A DNA stretch of 64,000 nt, taken from NCBI GenBank assembly GCA_964564015.1, contig CAZLZR010000010.1:1-64000 (forward strand), written 5' to 3'. Source of the DNA: Acetivibrio sp964564015. Lineage in GTDB: Bacteria; Bacillota; Clostridia; Acetivibrionales; Acetivibrionaceae. Shown piece after piece: positions 53,090-61,910 of this stretch; position 1 is the first letter of the stretch, and the number at the start of each line of letters is the position of its first letter. Under the pieces are notes generated by a model. That model was not told the origin of the DNA. It did no database searches and saw nothing but the letters and a program-made list of their open reading frames with translations. A program made the translations under genes and the position numbers.

Positions 53090-54583
53090 ATGGTTAGTGA
53101 GATAATTGTAGATGTGGGTCTAAACGAGAAAAGAGTGGCACTTTTAGAAGACAAAGAGCTTGTTGAAGTATTTATCGAACGGAATGATTCGGAAAGACTG
53201 GTGGGAAATATTTACAGGGGAAAAGTCAGCAGCGTTCTACCTGGGATGCAGGCTGCTTTTATTGACATCGGTTACGAGAAAAATGCTTTTTTATACGTTG
53301 GGGATGCAGTTTCACAGAAGGAATTTTCTGAAGATGAAGAAGAAATGTTCAACGATATGAAAAGTTATAACATCGAAGAGATTTTAAGACCCGGACAGGA
53401 AATAACGGTGCAGGTAACCAAAGAGCCTATCGGTACTAAAGGCCCAAGAGTTACCACACATATTACACTGCCTGGGAGACAATTAGTCCTTCTTCCTAAT
53501 GCAGATTATATAGGTATTTCAAGGAGAATAGAAGACGAAGAGGAAAGAGTAAAGCTAAAAAAGATCGCAGAAAAGGTAAAACCCAAAAACATGGGTTTAA
53601 TTGTCAGAACTGTTTCGGAAGGAAAACGAGAAGAAGACTTTAAGAACGACATAAACTTTCTTGTTAAGCTATGGGAGAAAATAAAGAAAAGTGAACAAGG
53701 CGGTCCCGTACCAAGGTGCATACACAGGGATTTGAATATTATTTACAGGGCTGTTCGCGATATGTTCACATGGAATATTGATAAATTTATTATTAATGAC
53801 AGGCAGGAATATAACAAAGTTCTCGAACTTGTCGAAATGTCTTCTCCAGCTCTTAAGCTCAGGGTTGAATGCTTTAATAAAAATATCGATTTATATGAGC
53901 ACTTCCAGATAGATTCGATGATAGCAAAAGCACTTGCCAAGAAGGTCTGGCTCAAGTGTGGAGGGTATCTTATTATCGAGCGGACTGAAGCACTTACTGT
54001 TGTAGATGTAAATACCGGCAAGTATGTAGGGAACAATAACCTTGAAGACACTGTCTTAAGGACGAATTTGGATGCTGCCAAGGAAATTGCGAAGCAACTG
54101 CGGTTGAGGGATATCGGAGGTATTATAATAATTGACTTTATTGATATGCACGAGCCCGAGCACCAGAAGCAGATTATTGAAACGCTCCGTCAGGCGCTTA
54201 AAAAGGATCGCACAAAGACAACTGTTGTTGGTATGACGGGTCTTGGACTTATAGAAATGACCAGGAAAAAGGTAAGGGAAGGATTAGCCTCAACAGTATT
54301 ATGTGATTGCCAGAATTGCGAGGGAACGGGTAAGGTGCTTTCACCAGAATCGGTTGCAAGAAATGTTGAGAAAGAGATTAGCAAATACTTCACAAAAACA
54401 ATAGCAAATGCTATCCAGGTTGATGTACATCAATCTGTTGCAAAGGTTTTGTTAGGTGAGAACGGAGATAATCTAAAAAGAATTGAAAGCACATTTAACA
54501 AGAGGATATTGATAAAAGGCTCTGAAGAAGTTAATAATCAAGAAATGAAGATAAAGGAGATTGACATAGAATCATTATTGTGA
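53090..54583 (+). CDS. rng: Ribonuclease E/G family endonuclease
   Basis: A 497-residue RNase G-type enzyme that cleaves 5'-monophosphorylated single-stranded RNA in rRNA and mRNA processing. An S1 domain (about 37-125, RGKVSSVLPGMQAAFIDIGYEKNAFLY) is followed by the 5' sensor, then the catalytic DNase I-like domain with TVVDVNTGKY and IIIIDFIDMHEPEHQ (metal aspartates), and a zinc-link CDCQNCEGTGK near 404. It lacks the long disordered C-terminus of enterobacterial RNase E. Start ATG behind GAGGTGG, ten bases after the TIGR03936 gene. Confidence 0.94.
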   Translation: MVSEIIVDVGLNEKRVALLEDKELVEVFIERNDSERLVGNIYRGKVSSVLPGMQAAFIDIGYEKNAFLYVGDAVSQKEFSEDEEEMFNDMKSYNIEEILRPGQEITVQVTKEPIGTKGPRVTTHITLPGRQLVLLPNADYIGISRRIEDEEERVKLKKIAEKVKPKNMGLIVRTVSEGKREEDFKNDINFLVKLWEKIKKSEQGGPVPRCIHRDLNIIYRAVRDMFTWNIDKFIINDRQEYNKVLELVEMSSPALKLRVECFNKNIDLYEHFQIDSMIAKALAKKVWLKCGGYLIIERTEALTVVDVNTGKYVGNNNLEDTVLRTNLDAAKEIAKQLRLRDIGGIIIIDFIDMHEPEHQKQIIETLRQALKKDRTKTTVVGMTGLGLIEMTRKKVREGLASTVLCDCQNCEGTGKVLSPESVARNVEKEISKYFTKTIANAIQVDVHQSVAKVLLGENGDNLKRIESTFNKRILIKGSEEVNNQEMKIKEIDIESLL

Positions 54584-54589
54584 TAAAAT

Positions 54590-54733
54590 TGCGTGGTAGC
54601 CGCACGGTGCAGGCTTTAAAATGCAGCAAAAGGTTCGAATTGAGGAGTTTGCAAAGCAAATGTCCATTAATCGATTGAAGCTAAATGCTTCCAGGATTTT
54701 AGCTGCTGCCTTCTCTGGCGAGACTGGGTAGGG
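54590..54733 (+). promoter_or_regulatory. Ribosomal protein L21 leader
   Basis: The spacer of about 160 bases before rplU is unusually rich in paired segments, such as GCCGCACGGTGCAGGC at its start and GCTGCTGCCTTCTCTGGCGAGACTGGG near the end. In Firmicutes this position holds the conserved L21 leader, thought to bind L21 for autoregulation. The assignment rests on position and general resemblance; a covariance search would settle it. Confidence 0.7.
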
Positions 54734-54744
54734 AGGTGTATAGT

Positions 54745-55056
54745 ATGTACGCAATTATCGAGACAGGTGGAAAACAGTACAAGGTTCAAGAGGGAGAAGT
54801 AGTTTTCATTGAGAAACTAACTCAGGACGAAGGTGCTTCAGTTACTTTTGATAAAGTTGTTGCAGTTTCAAATGGAGATAAGGTTGATTTTGGAGCGCCT
54901 TATGTTTCAAAAGCAACTGTTCAGGCTAAAGTGCTGAACCATGGTAAAGATAAGAAGGTCATTATCTTCAAGTATAAGCCAAAGAAAGGCTATAGAAGAA
55001 AAAATGGTCACAGACAGCCTTATACAAAAGTACAAATCGAAAAGATTAATGCATAA
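54745..55056 (+). CDS. rplU: Ribosomal protein L21
   Basis: A 103-residue 50S protein that binds 23S rRNA near the exit side. The start MYAIIETGGKQYKVQEG and the end KPKKGYRRKNGHRQPYTKVQIEKI are diagnostic. I chose ATG 54745, eight bases after GGGAGGTG; a GTG at 54736 overlaps that site. First gene of rplU-prp-rpmA, downstream of the L21 leader. Confidence 0.97.
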   Translation: MYAIIETGGKQYKVQEGEVVFIEKLTQDEGASVTFDKVVAVSNGDKVDFGAPYVSKATVQAKVLNHGKDKKVIIFKYKPKKGYRRKNGHRQPYTKVQIEKINA

Positions 55057-55071
55057 GGTAATGGTTGACAG

Positions 55072-55401
55072 ATGATTAATATCAATATAGTAAGAGATGA
55101 AAGTGGCTTCATATGGCAGTATATAGTTGAAGGACACGCCGGCTTTGCCGAATCAGGTCAGGATATAATATGTTCTGCAGTATCGGTGCTGGCATATACT
55201 GGTATAGGTGCACTTGAAGAGTTGGTTGGAATAAAAAGTTATGGTATCGAAAATGGGTACATGATTTGTTCAGTTCCAGCTGATATTCCTGAAGAGCTCA
55301 AGGAGAAAGTCAGGATAATACTTGAAACTATAATTGTAGGTTTTAAACAATTACAATTAACCTATGAAGATTATGTGTCGGTGTTAGATGAGGAGGTGTA
55401 A
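55072..55401 (+). CDS. prp: Prp cysteine protease for L27 (YsxB)
   Basis: A 109-residue cysteine protease that removes the N-terminal extension of ribosomal protein L27, an essential step in S. aureus. The catalytic His22 and Cys34 occur in GHAGFAESGQDIICSAVS, the same numbering as the studied enzyme. It lies between rplU and rpmA, three bases before the gene of its substrate. Start ATG behind a weak GGTAATGG. The next gene carries the predicted cleavage site, which supports the assignment. Confidence 0.94.
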   Translation: MININIVRDESGFIWQYIVEGHAGFAESGQDIICSAVSVLAYTGIGALEELVGIKSYGIENGYMICSVPADIPEELKEKVRIILETIIVGFKQLQLTYEDYVSVLDEEV

Positions 55402-55404
55402 CCG

Positions 55405-55683
55405 ATGATAAGAGTTGACTTACAACTTTTTGCACATAAAAAAGGGGTTGGAAGCTCCAGAAATGGTCGTGACAGTGAATCCAAAAGACTTGGAGTTAAG
55501 AAAGGTGATGGACAGGCGGTTCTTGCTGGAAACATCATTGTAAGACAAAGAGGAACTAAGATTCATCCTGGTGTTAATGTGGGTATAGGTAAAGATGATA
55601 CATTATTTGCATTAACAGAAGGTAAGGTTAAGTTCTCAAGATTGGGTAAGGATAGAAAACAGGTGAGTGTTGTTACAGCATAA
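55405..55683 (+). CDS. rpmA: Ribosomal protein L27 with cleavable N-terminus
   Basis: A 92-residue L27 precursor. The first nine residues, MIRVDLQLF, precede AHKKG, the normal mature start; Prp is expected to cut after Phe9. The mature N-terminus reaches the peptidyl-transferase centre, so the extension should block function until removed. The body GVGSSRNGRDSESKRLGVKK and IIVRQRGTKIHPGVNVGIGKDDTLFAL is typical. Start ATG is behind GAGGAGGTG, which lies inside the prp end. Confidence 0.97.
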   Translation: MIRVDLQLFAHKKGVGSSRNGRDSESKRLGVKKGDGQAVLAGNIIVRQRGTKIHPGVNVGIGKDDTLFALTEGKVKFSRLGKDRKQVSVVTA

Positions 55684-55753
55684 GTTTAAACTTTTAAGGC
55701 TTTGATTCTTAAGGGTTTATTATGAAGTTTCAGCTTATTGCCAGCAAAAAATA

Positions 55754-55790
55754 AAAAATCCCGGTAAATACCGGGATTTTAATTTTATTT
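55754..55790 (+). terminator. Terminator of the rplU-prp-rpmA operon
   Basis: AAAAATCCCGGT pairs with ACCGGGATTTT around a four-base loop (55754-55780), followed by AATTTTATTT. Confidence 0.9.
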
Positions 55791-55839
55791 ATGAGAAATA
55801 CTATATGGTGAAAAACCATTGACTATGGAGTTGAATTTA

Positions 55840-57114
55840 ATGTTTATTGATAGCGCAAAGATCTATATCAAAGCCGGAGATGGTGGAAATGGTGCCGTAT
55901 CATTTCACAGGGAAAAATACATAGCTAAAGGTGGTCCTGATGGTGGAGACGGAGGAAAAGGCGGAGATGTCATATTTGTTGCAGATGAAGGTATGAGGAC
56001 TCTGCAGGATTTCAGGTATAAAAGGAAGTACAGGGCTGAATCAGGACAAAACGGAGGGGCTGGAAATTGTTCCGGCCGTGGTGCAGAAGATTTGATAATA
56101 AGAGTTCCTGTAGGCACACTTATAAAGGAAGAGGAAACAGGGCGTATTATTGCTGATCTGGTTACTCCCGGGAAAAAAGTAGTTGTAGCAAGAGGCGGAA
56201 AAGGTGGGGCTGGAAATCAGCACTTTGCGACTCCCACGAGACAGGTTCCGAACTTTGCTAAGAGCGGTGATCCGGGGGAAGAGTACCATGCACTGCTTGA
56301 ATTAAAGCTCTTGGCTGATGTAGGTCTCATAGGTTTTCCTAATGTTGGGAAGTCTACTATTCTCTCTATGGTTTCTGCTGCTGAGCCCAAGATCGCAAAC
56401 TATCATTTTACAACCATAGAACCAAACCTTGGAGTTGTAAGTATAGATGAAGGTAAAAGCTTTGTGTTGGCCGACATTCCAGGGCTAATTGAGGGTGCTC
56501 ATGAGGGAACCGGTTTGGGTCACCAATTTCTAAGACATGTGGAGAGAACCAGAATGCTCATTCACGTAGTTGATATTTCAGGTTCTGAGGATAGAGATCC
56601 TATAAATGACTTTGATATTATAAACAGTGAATTAAAACAGTACAACCCTAAGCTTTTCGAAAAGCCTCAGGTAGTTGCTGCAAATAAGATGGATGTCACC
56701 GGAGCGGAGGACAAACTTAGAACGTTCACTGAAGAGTTAGAAAGCAAAGGATACAAGGTGTTTCCAGTTTCTGCTGCAACCAACAAAGGTCTCAAGGAAT
56801 TATTTTATTATGTTTCTCGACAGCTTGATGAGATACCTGATACTATTATGTCAGATAATTTAGAGGATGAAGTGGTTTATACAGCCGATGAAGAAGAACC
56901 ATTTCAAATTCATAAGGAAAATGAGGTGTTTGTTGTTGAAGGCGCCTGGATTCGTAAATTGGTAAAATCAACTAACTTTAGTAATTATGAGTCCCTTCAG
57001 TACTTCCAAAGGGCAATTAAAAGAAAAGGTGTTGTTGATGCTCTGGAGAATATTGGAATTAATGATGGGGATACTGTTAAGATGTACGACTTCGAATTTG
57101 AGTACTTCAGGTAG
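55840..57114 (+). CDS. obgE: GTPase ObgE/CgtA
   Basis: A 424-residue Obg GTPase involved in 50S assembly and stress signalling. The Gly-rich Obg fold covers about 1-158 (AGDGGNGAVSFHREKY, GGPDGGDGGKGGDV). The G domain (about 159-330) has GFPNVGKST, the DIPGLIEGAHEGTGLG switch II and NKMD. A C-terminal OCT domain (about 345-424) contains FVVEGAWIRKLV. I chose ATG 55840 with GGAG nine bases upstream; the frame continues back to 55819 without a better site. Confidence 0.96.
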   Translation: MFIDSAKIYIKAGDGGNGAVSFHREKYIAKGGPDGGDGGKGGDVIFVADEGMRTLQDFRYKRKYRAESGQNGGAGNCSGRGAEDLIIRVPVGTLIKEEETGRIIADLVTPGKKVVVARGGKGGAGNQHFATPTRQVPNFAKSGDPGEEYHALLELKLLADVGLIGFPNVGKSTILSMVSAAEPKIANYHFTTIEPNLGVVSIDEGKSFVLADIPGLIEGAHEGTGLGHQFLRHVERTRMLIHVVDISGSEDRDPINDFDIINSELKQYNPKLFEKPQVVAANKMDVTGAEDKLRTFTEELESKGYKVFPVSAATNKGLKELFYYVSRQLDEIPDTIMSDNLEDEVVYTADEEEPFQIHKENEVFVVEGAWIRKLVKSTNFSNYESLQYFQRAIKRKGVVDALENIGINDGDTVKMYDFEFEYFR

Positions 57115-57239
57115 TTATTTTACACGATGGATAAAGGAAATATGGGCAAAAAGAACTACTGGACAAACATACTTTTTGTGTTGTAAAATATATATATAAC
57201 AAACTGTATTATAAAAACGGAGGGACAATAGTAAGAGTT

Positions 57240-57428
57240 ATGGAGTGCATAAAATGTGAAAATTGTAAAACCAACAGTGCTGCATATTTTTGTCCAATGA
57301 AAAATGACTTTGTACTTAATGAAGAAGCAACATCACAAGTTATTGAAAAGAGTAGGACCGGATGGAAAAAAGGCCAACCCAATTATGAAGTTCATAGGAG
57401 GAAAAGCCGAAAAGAAGTTGAAGTGTGA
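57240..57428 (+). CDS. Small Cys-rich protein between obgE and yhbY
   Basis: A 62-residue protein with four cysteines in the first 18 residues (MECIKCENCK, then YFCPMKNDFVL), which may bind a metal, followed by a basic C-terminal half (GWKKGQPNYE, RRKSRKEVEV). GGAGGG lies 15 bases before the ATG, farther than ideal. I do not recognise the family. Its position between a ribosome-assembly GTPase and an RNA-binding protein suggests, by context only, a ribosome- or RNA-linked role. It might also be a chance frame. Confidence 0.5.
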   Translation: MECIKCENCKTNSAAYFCPMKNDFVLNEEATSQVIEKSRTGWKKGQPNYEVHRRKSRKEVEV

Positions 57429-57596
57429 ACCTGTGAGGGATAGAGAATTCTATCCCTATTATTTATTGCAGGATTTGCAAAGGTAATATTCTGAGGGTTG
57501 TAGTATTCAAAATCCTAAGATATTTTCGGAGTATGTTTATTGATAAATTATTAAGATAAATTTCTGTGGTGTGGATTATAAAGGAGAATGAAATAA

Positions 57597-57887
57597 ATGT
57601 TGACAGGTAAACAACGTAGTTATTTAAGAAGTCTGGCTAACAATATCGACCCTATATTTCAGGTGGGTAAAGGCGGAATTAATGATAATATGGTAAAACA
57701 GTTTAATGATGCGCTTGAAGCCAGAGAGCTTATAAAAGTTTCAGTGCTAAAAAACTCGGTGGATGATACAAGGGAAGTATGTGATGAAGCTGCAAACCTT
57801 ACAGGTTCGGAAGTAGTTCAGGTTATTGGAAATAAATTTGTTTTATATAAGGAATCAAAAGATAATAAGGTTTTAGTGCTGCCGTAA
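57597..57887 (+). CDS. yhbY: YhbY/CRM-domain RNA-binding protein
   Basis: A 96-residue protein consisting of one CRS1-YhbY (CRM) domain, associated with pre-50S ribosomes. The signatures LTGKQRSYLRSLANNIDPIFQVGKGGINDNMVKQ and the closing VQVIGNKFVLYKES are clear; in the usual GxGG loop this protein reads GKGG. Start ATG is behind AAAGGAGAATG. It is the last gene of the obgE group, before a convergent DUF4364 gene. Confidence 0.93.
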   Translation: MLTGKQRSYLRSLANNIDPIFQVGKGGINDNMVKQFNDALEARELIKVSVLKNSVDDTREVCDEAANLTGSEVVQVIGNKFVLYKESKDNKVLVLP

Positions 57888-57924
57888 CGGTTAAATTAAT
57901 ACGCGTAAGTATGCTTTTTTAGTT

Positions 57925-57960
57925 TAATAAGAAAAAGGATTTAGTCTCTTTTTCTTATTA
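57925..57960. terminator. Bidirectional terminator between yhbY and DUF4364
   Basis: TAATAAGAAAAAGGA (57925-57939) pairs with TCTTTTTCTTATTA (57947-57960), A/T-rich on both arms, reaching into the last codons of the DUF4364 gene. Confidence 0.75.
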
Positions 57961-58477
57961 AACTCTCAAGTATTTCACTATATATCTGGCTTGAGTATTT
58001 TTTCCAGTTTTCGCAGATGGTATGGCAATCGCTTTTTGTGCCAACGGATATTTCCAGATCTATGAGAGAAAAATTGTCTTCATGAACCTGACACTTAACA
58101 ATAAACTCATTTTCGCTTTCAGGTGTATAATCTGCTTTAACCAGTGTTTCATTTTTTATTCTTTTTCTTATTTCTGTAATACTATTATCAATACGGTTTT
58201 TTATTCCAATTGGGATATGGTTCGTAAAGTAACTTAGTGTTTGTTTACCCGAGTCTGTTATAGAATAATAGGTTTTATTGTCAATAATTTCACAAGCTAG
58301 ATATTCAACTTCGCATAACTCATTTAAAAACTGTTGAAACATAAAATAATTCATAAATTGGTTTTCCAGAATAATCTTTGTAATTTGTAAATTGCTTACT
58401 GGCATGTTTGCTATATCAATAATATAAAGAAGAATAAGCTTGTTTTCAGCAAGTTCTCTGTTATTAATTACACCCAT
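57941..58477 (-). CDS. DUF4364 family protein (winged-helix-like)
   Basis: A 178-residue protein of the DUF4364 family, conserved in clostridia and predicted to contain an N-terminal winged helix (about 1-75: ELAENKLILLYIIDIANMPVSNLQITKIIL region and YYSITDSGKQTL), followed by a mixed alpha/beta part. It is probably a transcriptional regulator with unknown targets. I chose ATG 58477, seven bases after GGAGGT on this strand; a start at 58492 lies upstream of that site. Confidence 0.85.
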   Translation of the reverse strand: MGVINNRELAENKLILLYIIDIANMPVSNLQITKIILENQFMNYFMFQQFLNELCEVEYLACEIIDNKTYYSITDSGKQTLSYFTNHIPIGIKNRIDNSITEIRKRIKNETLVKADYTPESENEFIVKCQVHEDNFSLIDLEISVGTKSDCHTICENWKKYSSQIYSEILESLIRKRD

Positions 58478-58657
58478 AGTTACCTCCGCCATGTCAAGTA
58501 TATACTGCTAAGTATTATACCATAGTTTTAATAATATTAGCTATATTGCCCGTAATGCTTTTGGAAAAAATCTATTGCTTTTATATTGGTTTTGATTATG
58601 TTAATATATAGAATAAGGTTTTACTCGGTAAGATGCTTTTAAATGAGAGGTGCAGCT

Positions 58658-59329
58658 TTGGAATTTATTAATGAAATTGAGATGAAGTTAAAGGAATTAG
58701 GAGCATTAATGATTGGGTATTCCAATGTGTCCGATAAACTCCCGGAAAGATTAAAAGAGCTGAAATATGCTATAACTATTGGAATAAGATTGTCCGATTT
58801 TATTATTGATGAGATAACAGATAAACCTACATTTACGTATTTTCATCACTATAGAACTGTTAATGCACTGATTGATCAGATTACCCTGAGGGGTCTTCTA
58901 ATGATACAGGAAAGAGGTTATAAGGTTCTGGCCGTACCTGCATCACAAACGGTCAATGATTTGGCGGATAAATACTCAGGAATTTTCCCTCATAAAACAG
59001 CGGCCGTTAAGGCAGGTTTGGGTTGGATTGGAAAAAACGGGCTTTTTATCAGTTCACAATATGGATCAAGAGTTAGACTAGGCACCATACTGACAGATAT
59101 GGAAGTTCCGTGCAGCAATCTTGTTATAGCTTCGCGTTGCGGGGATTGTAACATATGTGTAAAAAGTTGCCCGGCAATGGCTTTGATTGGAAATAGCTGG
59201 TCTGAAGGTTGCGACAGAAGTGAAATAGTTGATGCAAAGGCGTGCAGTGACTATATGAATTCAAAATTTAAGCATATTGGCAGAGGATCTGTGTGTGGCA
59301 TTTGTGTGAAGGTTTGTCCCGGAAGATAA
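58658..59329 (+). CDS. Short QueG-like 4Fe-4S protein
   Basis: A 223-residue protein related to the epoxyqueuosine reductase QueG by its 4Fe-4S double-cluster segment: CGDCNICVKSCPAMAL near 166-181 and CGICVKVCPG at the very end. The middle part VPASQTVNDLADKYSGIFPHKTAAVKAGLGWIGKNGLFIS region is also QueG-like. True QueG has about 380 residues and a C-terminal HEAT domain, absent here, so a different substrate is likely. I chose TTG 58658, seven bases after AGAGGTG. Confidence 0.82.
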   Translation: MEFINEIEMKLKELGALMIGYSNVSDKLPERLKELKYAITIGIRLSDFIIDEITDKPTFTYFHHYRTVNALIDQITLRGLLMIQERGYKVLAVPASQTVNDLADKYSGIFPHKTAAVKAGLGWIGKNGLFISSQYGSRVRLGTILTDMEVPCSNLVIASRCGDCNICVKSCPAMALIGNSWSEGCDRSEIVDAKACSDYMNSKFKHIGRGSVCGICVKVCPGR

Positions 59330-59376
59330 TTATGATAAGTTATATAGAAATCACCAGGTATAGGAGAAAATACATA

Positions 59377-59850
59377 ATGAAAAAAGTGCTATTAATAAAC
59401 GATAGTAAGCTCCAAAATCAAATAATGAAGGATATGCTCAATTCAATGAATTACGAAGTCCATATTACGGATGAATATAATGCGTTAGCAGCTGTTCATG
59501 ATTTTTGTCCTGACTTTGTAATCGCAAATTACGTTATGAAGGAGCTTAATGGGGATCAACTTGCATCTGTCATAAAAGTTCAGTATCCCAATATAAAGTG
59601 CATTATATCATCAAGTAATTCCCTTAGTATTAATGATTTTGACAGTAAGAAAATTAATGCAATAATTAAAACTCCGGTAGACAAGGACGATCTGAAATTG
59701 ATTCTTGACAGTATGAGTGGGAAGCATTCCATGGAAGAGGATGAAGATAGTTTTGAAATAAAAAAGTATTGCAGCAGTTGTGGAAGCTTTGTAGACTTAA
59801 ACATAAATACCGGGTATCTATTCTGTCCAAAATGCGGTAGAAAAATATAA
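59377..59850 (+). CDS. Pseudo-receiver domain with C-terminal zinc ribbon
   Basis: A 157-residue protein with a receiver (REC) fold at about 1-115 and a zinc ribbon at about 130-156. The REC phosphoacceptor is lost: the expected Asp is Asn51 (PDFVIANYVM), and the N-terminal acidic pair reads Asn8-Asp9; Lys98 in IIKTPV is kept. The ribbon has CSSC (132-135) and CPKC (150-153). It cannot be phosphorylated in the usual way, so it may act by protein contacts or as a ligand sensor. Start ATG lies behind TAGGAGA. Confidence 0.83.
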   Translation: MKKVLLINDSKLQNQIMKDMLNSMNYEVHITDEYNALAAVHDFCPDFVIANYVMKELNGDQLASVIKVQYPNIKCIISSSNSLSINDFDSKKINAIIKTPVDKDDLKLILDSMSGKHSMEEDEDSFEIKKYCSSCGSFVDLNINTGYLFCPKCGRKI

Positions 59851-60020
59851 ATTTTACGAAATTAATATATATTTCAAGTATCATTTCTTATATGTTATGC
59901 TATATTCAATTCTGCAGTATAGCCAATTATCCATAAAACTCACTTGATTTTTTTTGTAATTTGATTTAGGCTTATATTTGGTTCGTTAATTATTTTAATT
60001 TATTTGTGAGGAGTTTTTAT

Positions 60021-61910
60021 ATGAATATAACACTTGAAAGGATAAAAACCAATCCGTTTGCAGGCATTACAAAACAATTCAATTTGTTTGACCTTTTTTA
60101 TATAATTCTTTTTGCAGCTTCTATTTTTTGTAAAGGTGTGTTAATGCAGTTTCAGAATCACATTAGTTTCAAACCGCTTTTCTCTAAAATAAATATATTT
60201 ATGGGATTATCAAGTGTGGGATTTATTTTAATTACGTTTTCCATATTGTTTATTTTTTATTCCAGAAATAAATTATTATTTCTTATAGCCAACATATTTT
60301 TATCTGTGTTTTTGTTTGCTGATGTAATGTATTTTCGCTATTATAGCACAATTATTACAGTTCCGGTAATATCCAATGCCAGATATTTAGGCTCCATTGG
60401 AGGTAGTGTTGTCAGTTTGCTAAGAAAAAGTGATATTTTATATTTTTTTGATCTGCCGCTATTTAGAGCGTATTCTATAATCTTTAGAAAGAAAGCGCTT
60501 AAGAGCTCGATTATAAACAGGCTGCTGATTTCTGTATTGGCCTTTGCACTTGGAGTAGCTGCATTTGCGATAGCCAGAGGCCAAAACGATATGTCCGTTT
60601 ATGATAATAATTATATTGTAAAGAATTTTGGTATAGGGTACTTTCACTACTATGATACTAAGAAATTCATAGCAGAGAACTTAAGGGATAAAAACCTGAC
60701 CAGCCAGGAAAAACAGGATATTATAGCGCATTTGGACAAAAATAGTAAAAATTCAACCGATAGTAAATATACAGGTATAGCAAAGGGAAAAAATTTAATT
60801 GTAATACAGGTCGAAGCACTTCAGCAGTTTGTTATCGGATTAAAGGTTAATGGAAAAGAGGTTACTCCTAACCTTAACAAGCTGATGGGAGATAGTGTAT
60901 ACTTCAATAATATATATGTACAGGTGGCAGGAGGTAATACTTCGGATGCGGAGTTTATGACAAACAATTCCTTGTATCCGGCTAAGGAAGGAACGGCATA
61001 CTTTAGATTTGCAACAAATGACTTTTATTCACTGCCGAAAATATTGAAAGAATCGGGTTACAAATCCTATGCATCCCATGCCTATTCTCCAAGTTTTTGG
61101 AACAGGACAGAAATGTACAAGGCTATTGGTTTTGATGATTTTATAAGTCAGAATGACCTTGTAATGGATGAATTCATTGGATGGGGCGGATGGGCTTTAA
61201 GTGACGACTCGTTTTACAGACAGACTATGGAAAAGATTGATAAAAGCCAGCCTTTTTACTCTTTTCTTATAACTCTTTCAGGTCATCACCCGTATTCATA
61301 TTTTGATGACAAGCAGACTTTTGATGTCGGAGAGTATGACAAGACTTACCTCGGCAACTATCTGAAAGCTCAGAATTATGCTGATGCTGCTATAGGACGT
61401 TTTATTGAAAAGCTTAAGGAGCAGGGGCTATATGATAACAGCTTGCTGGTAATCTACGGGGATCACCATGGACTTCCAAAAGCGCAGGGGGGAGATGATT
61501 TGTTCAAACTCCTTAATGGAAGTGACAGCAAGCTCAATTGGGCAAAACTACAGAAGGTGCCGGTATTTATGCATTGTAAAGGGATGGAAAGTGGAGTGAT
61601 TGAAATGACAGGCGGTCAGATTGATATTTATCCCACAATAATGAACCTTATGGGATTAGACCATTATTTCGGAATTGGAAAAGATATGTTTAGCAGCGGT
61701 GATGGATATGCGGTTTTTAGAAACGGCTCGGTGGTAACTGATGAATATTATTACTTCAGTGATGAAGATAAAGTATATGGTTTCAAGAACGGTGAAGAGT
61801 TGGACAAAGCAGCTTATGACAATAAAATAAATGAATATGTTGAGGACTTAAGAATTTCCGATGTGATTCTGGAGAAAAATGCATACGGGAAAATTAAATT
61901 TCAAAAATAG
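60021..61910 (+). CDS. LtaS-like phosphoglycerol/sulfatase-family transferase
   Basis: A 629-residue membrane enzyme of the lipoteichoic acid synthase family. Five N-terminal hydrophobic segments (about 20-200) precede a large extracytoplasmic alkaline-phosphatase-like domain (about 250-560). Its catalytic Thr should be in VAGGNTSDAEFMTNN, and metal ligands in EALQQF, GWALSDDSFYR and YGDHHGLPK. It may polymerise glycerol-phosphate on glycolipid or modify another surface polymer; cluster III clostridia often carry several such genes. Start ATG 60021 follows GTGAGGAG. Confidence 0.88.
   Translation: MNITLERIKTNPFAGITKQFNLFDLFYIILFAASIFCKGVLMQFQNHISFKPLFSKINIFMGLSSVGFILITFSILFIFYSRNKLLFLIANIFLSVFLFADVMYFRYYSTIITVPVISNARYLGSIGGSVVSLLRKSDILYFFDLPLFRAYSIIFRKKALKSSIINRLLISVLAFALGVAAFAIARGQNDMSVYDNNYIVKNFGIGYFHYYDTKKFIAENLRDKNLTSQEKQDIIAHLDKNSKNSTDSKYTGIAKGKNLIVIQVEALQQFVIGLKVNGKEVTPNLNKLMGDSVYFNNIYVQVAGGNTSDAEFMTNNSLYPAKEGTAYFRFATNDFYSLPKILKESGYKSYASHAYSPSFWNRTEMYKAIGFDDFISQNDLVMDEFIGWGGWALSDDSFYRQTMEKIDKSQPFYSFLITLSGHHPYSYFDDKQTFDVGEYDKTYLGNYLKAQNYADAAIGRFIEKLKEQGLYDNSLLVIYGDHHGLPKAQGGDDLFKLLNGSDSKLNWAKLQKVPVFMHCKGMESGVIEMTGGQIDIYPTIMNLMGLDHYFGIGKDMFSSGDGYAVFRNGSVVTDEYYYFSDEDKVYGFKNGEELDKAAYDNKINEYVEDLRISDVILEKNAYGKIKFQK

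Noticed and set aside
58658..59329. Calling this gene queG
   Set aside because: It has only about 60 per cent of the QueG length and lacks the C-terminal HEAT domain.
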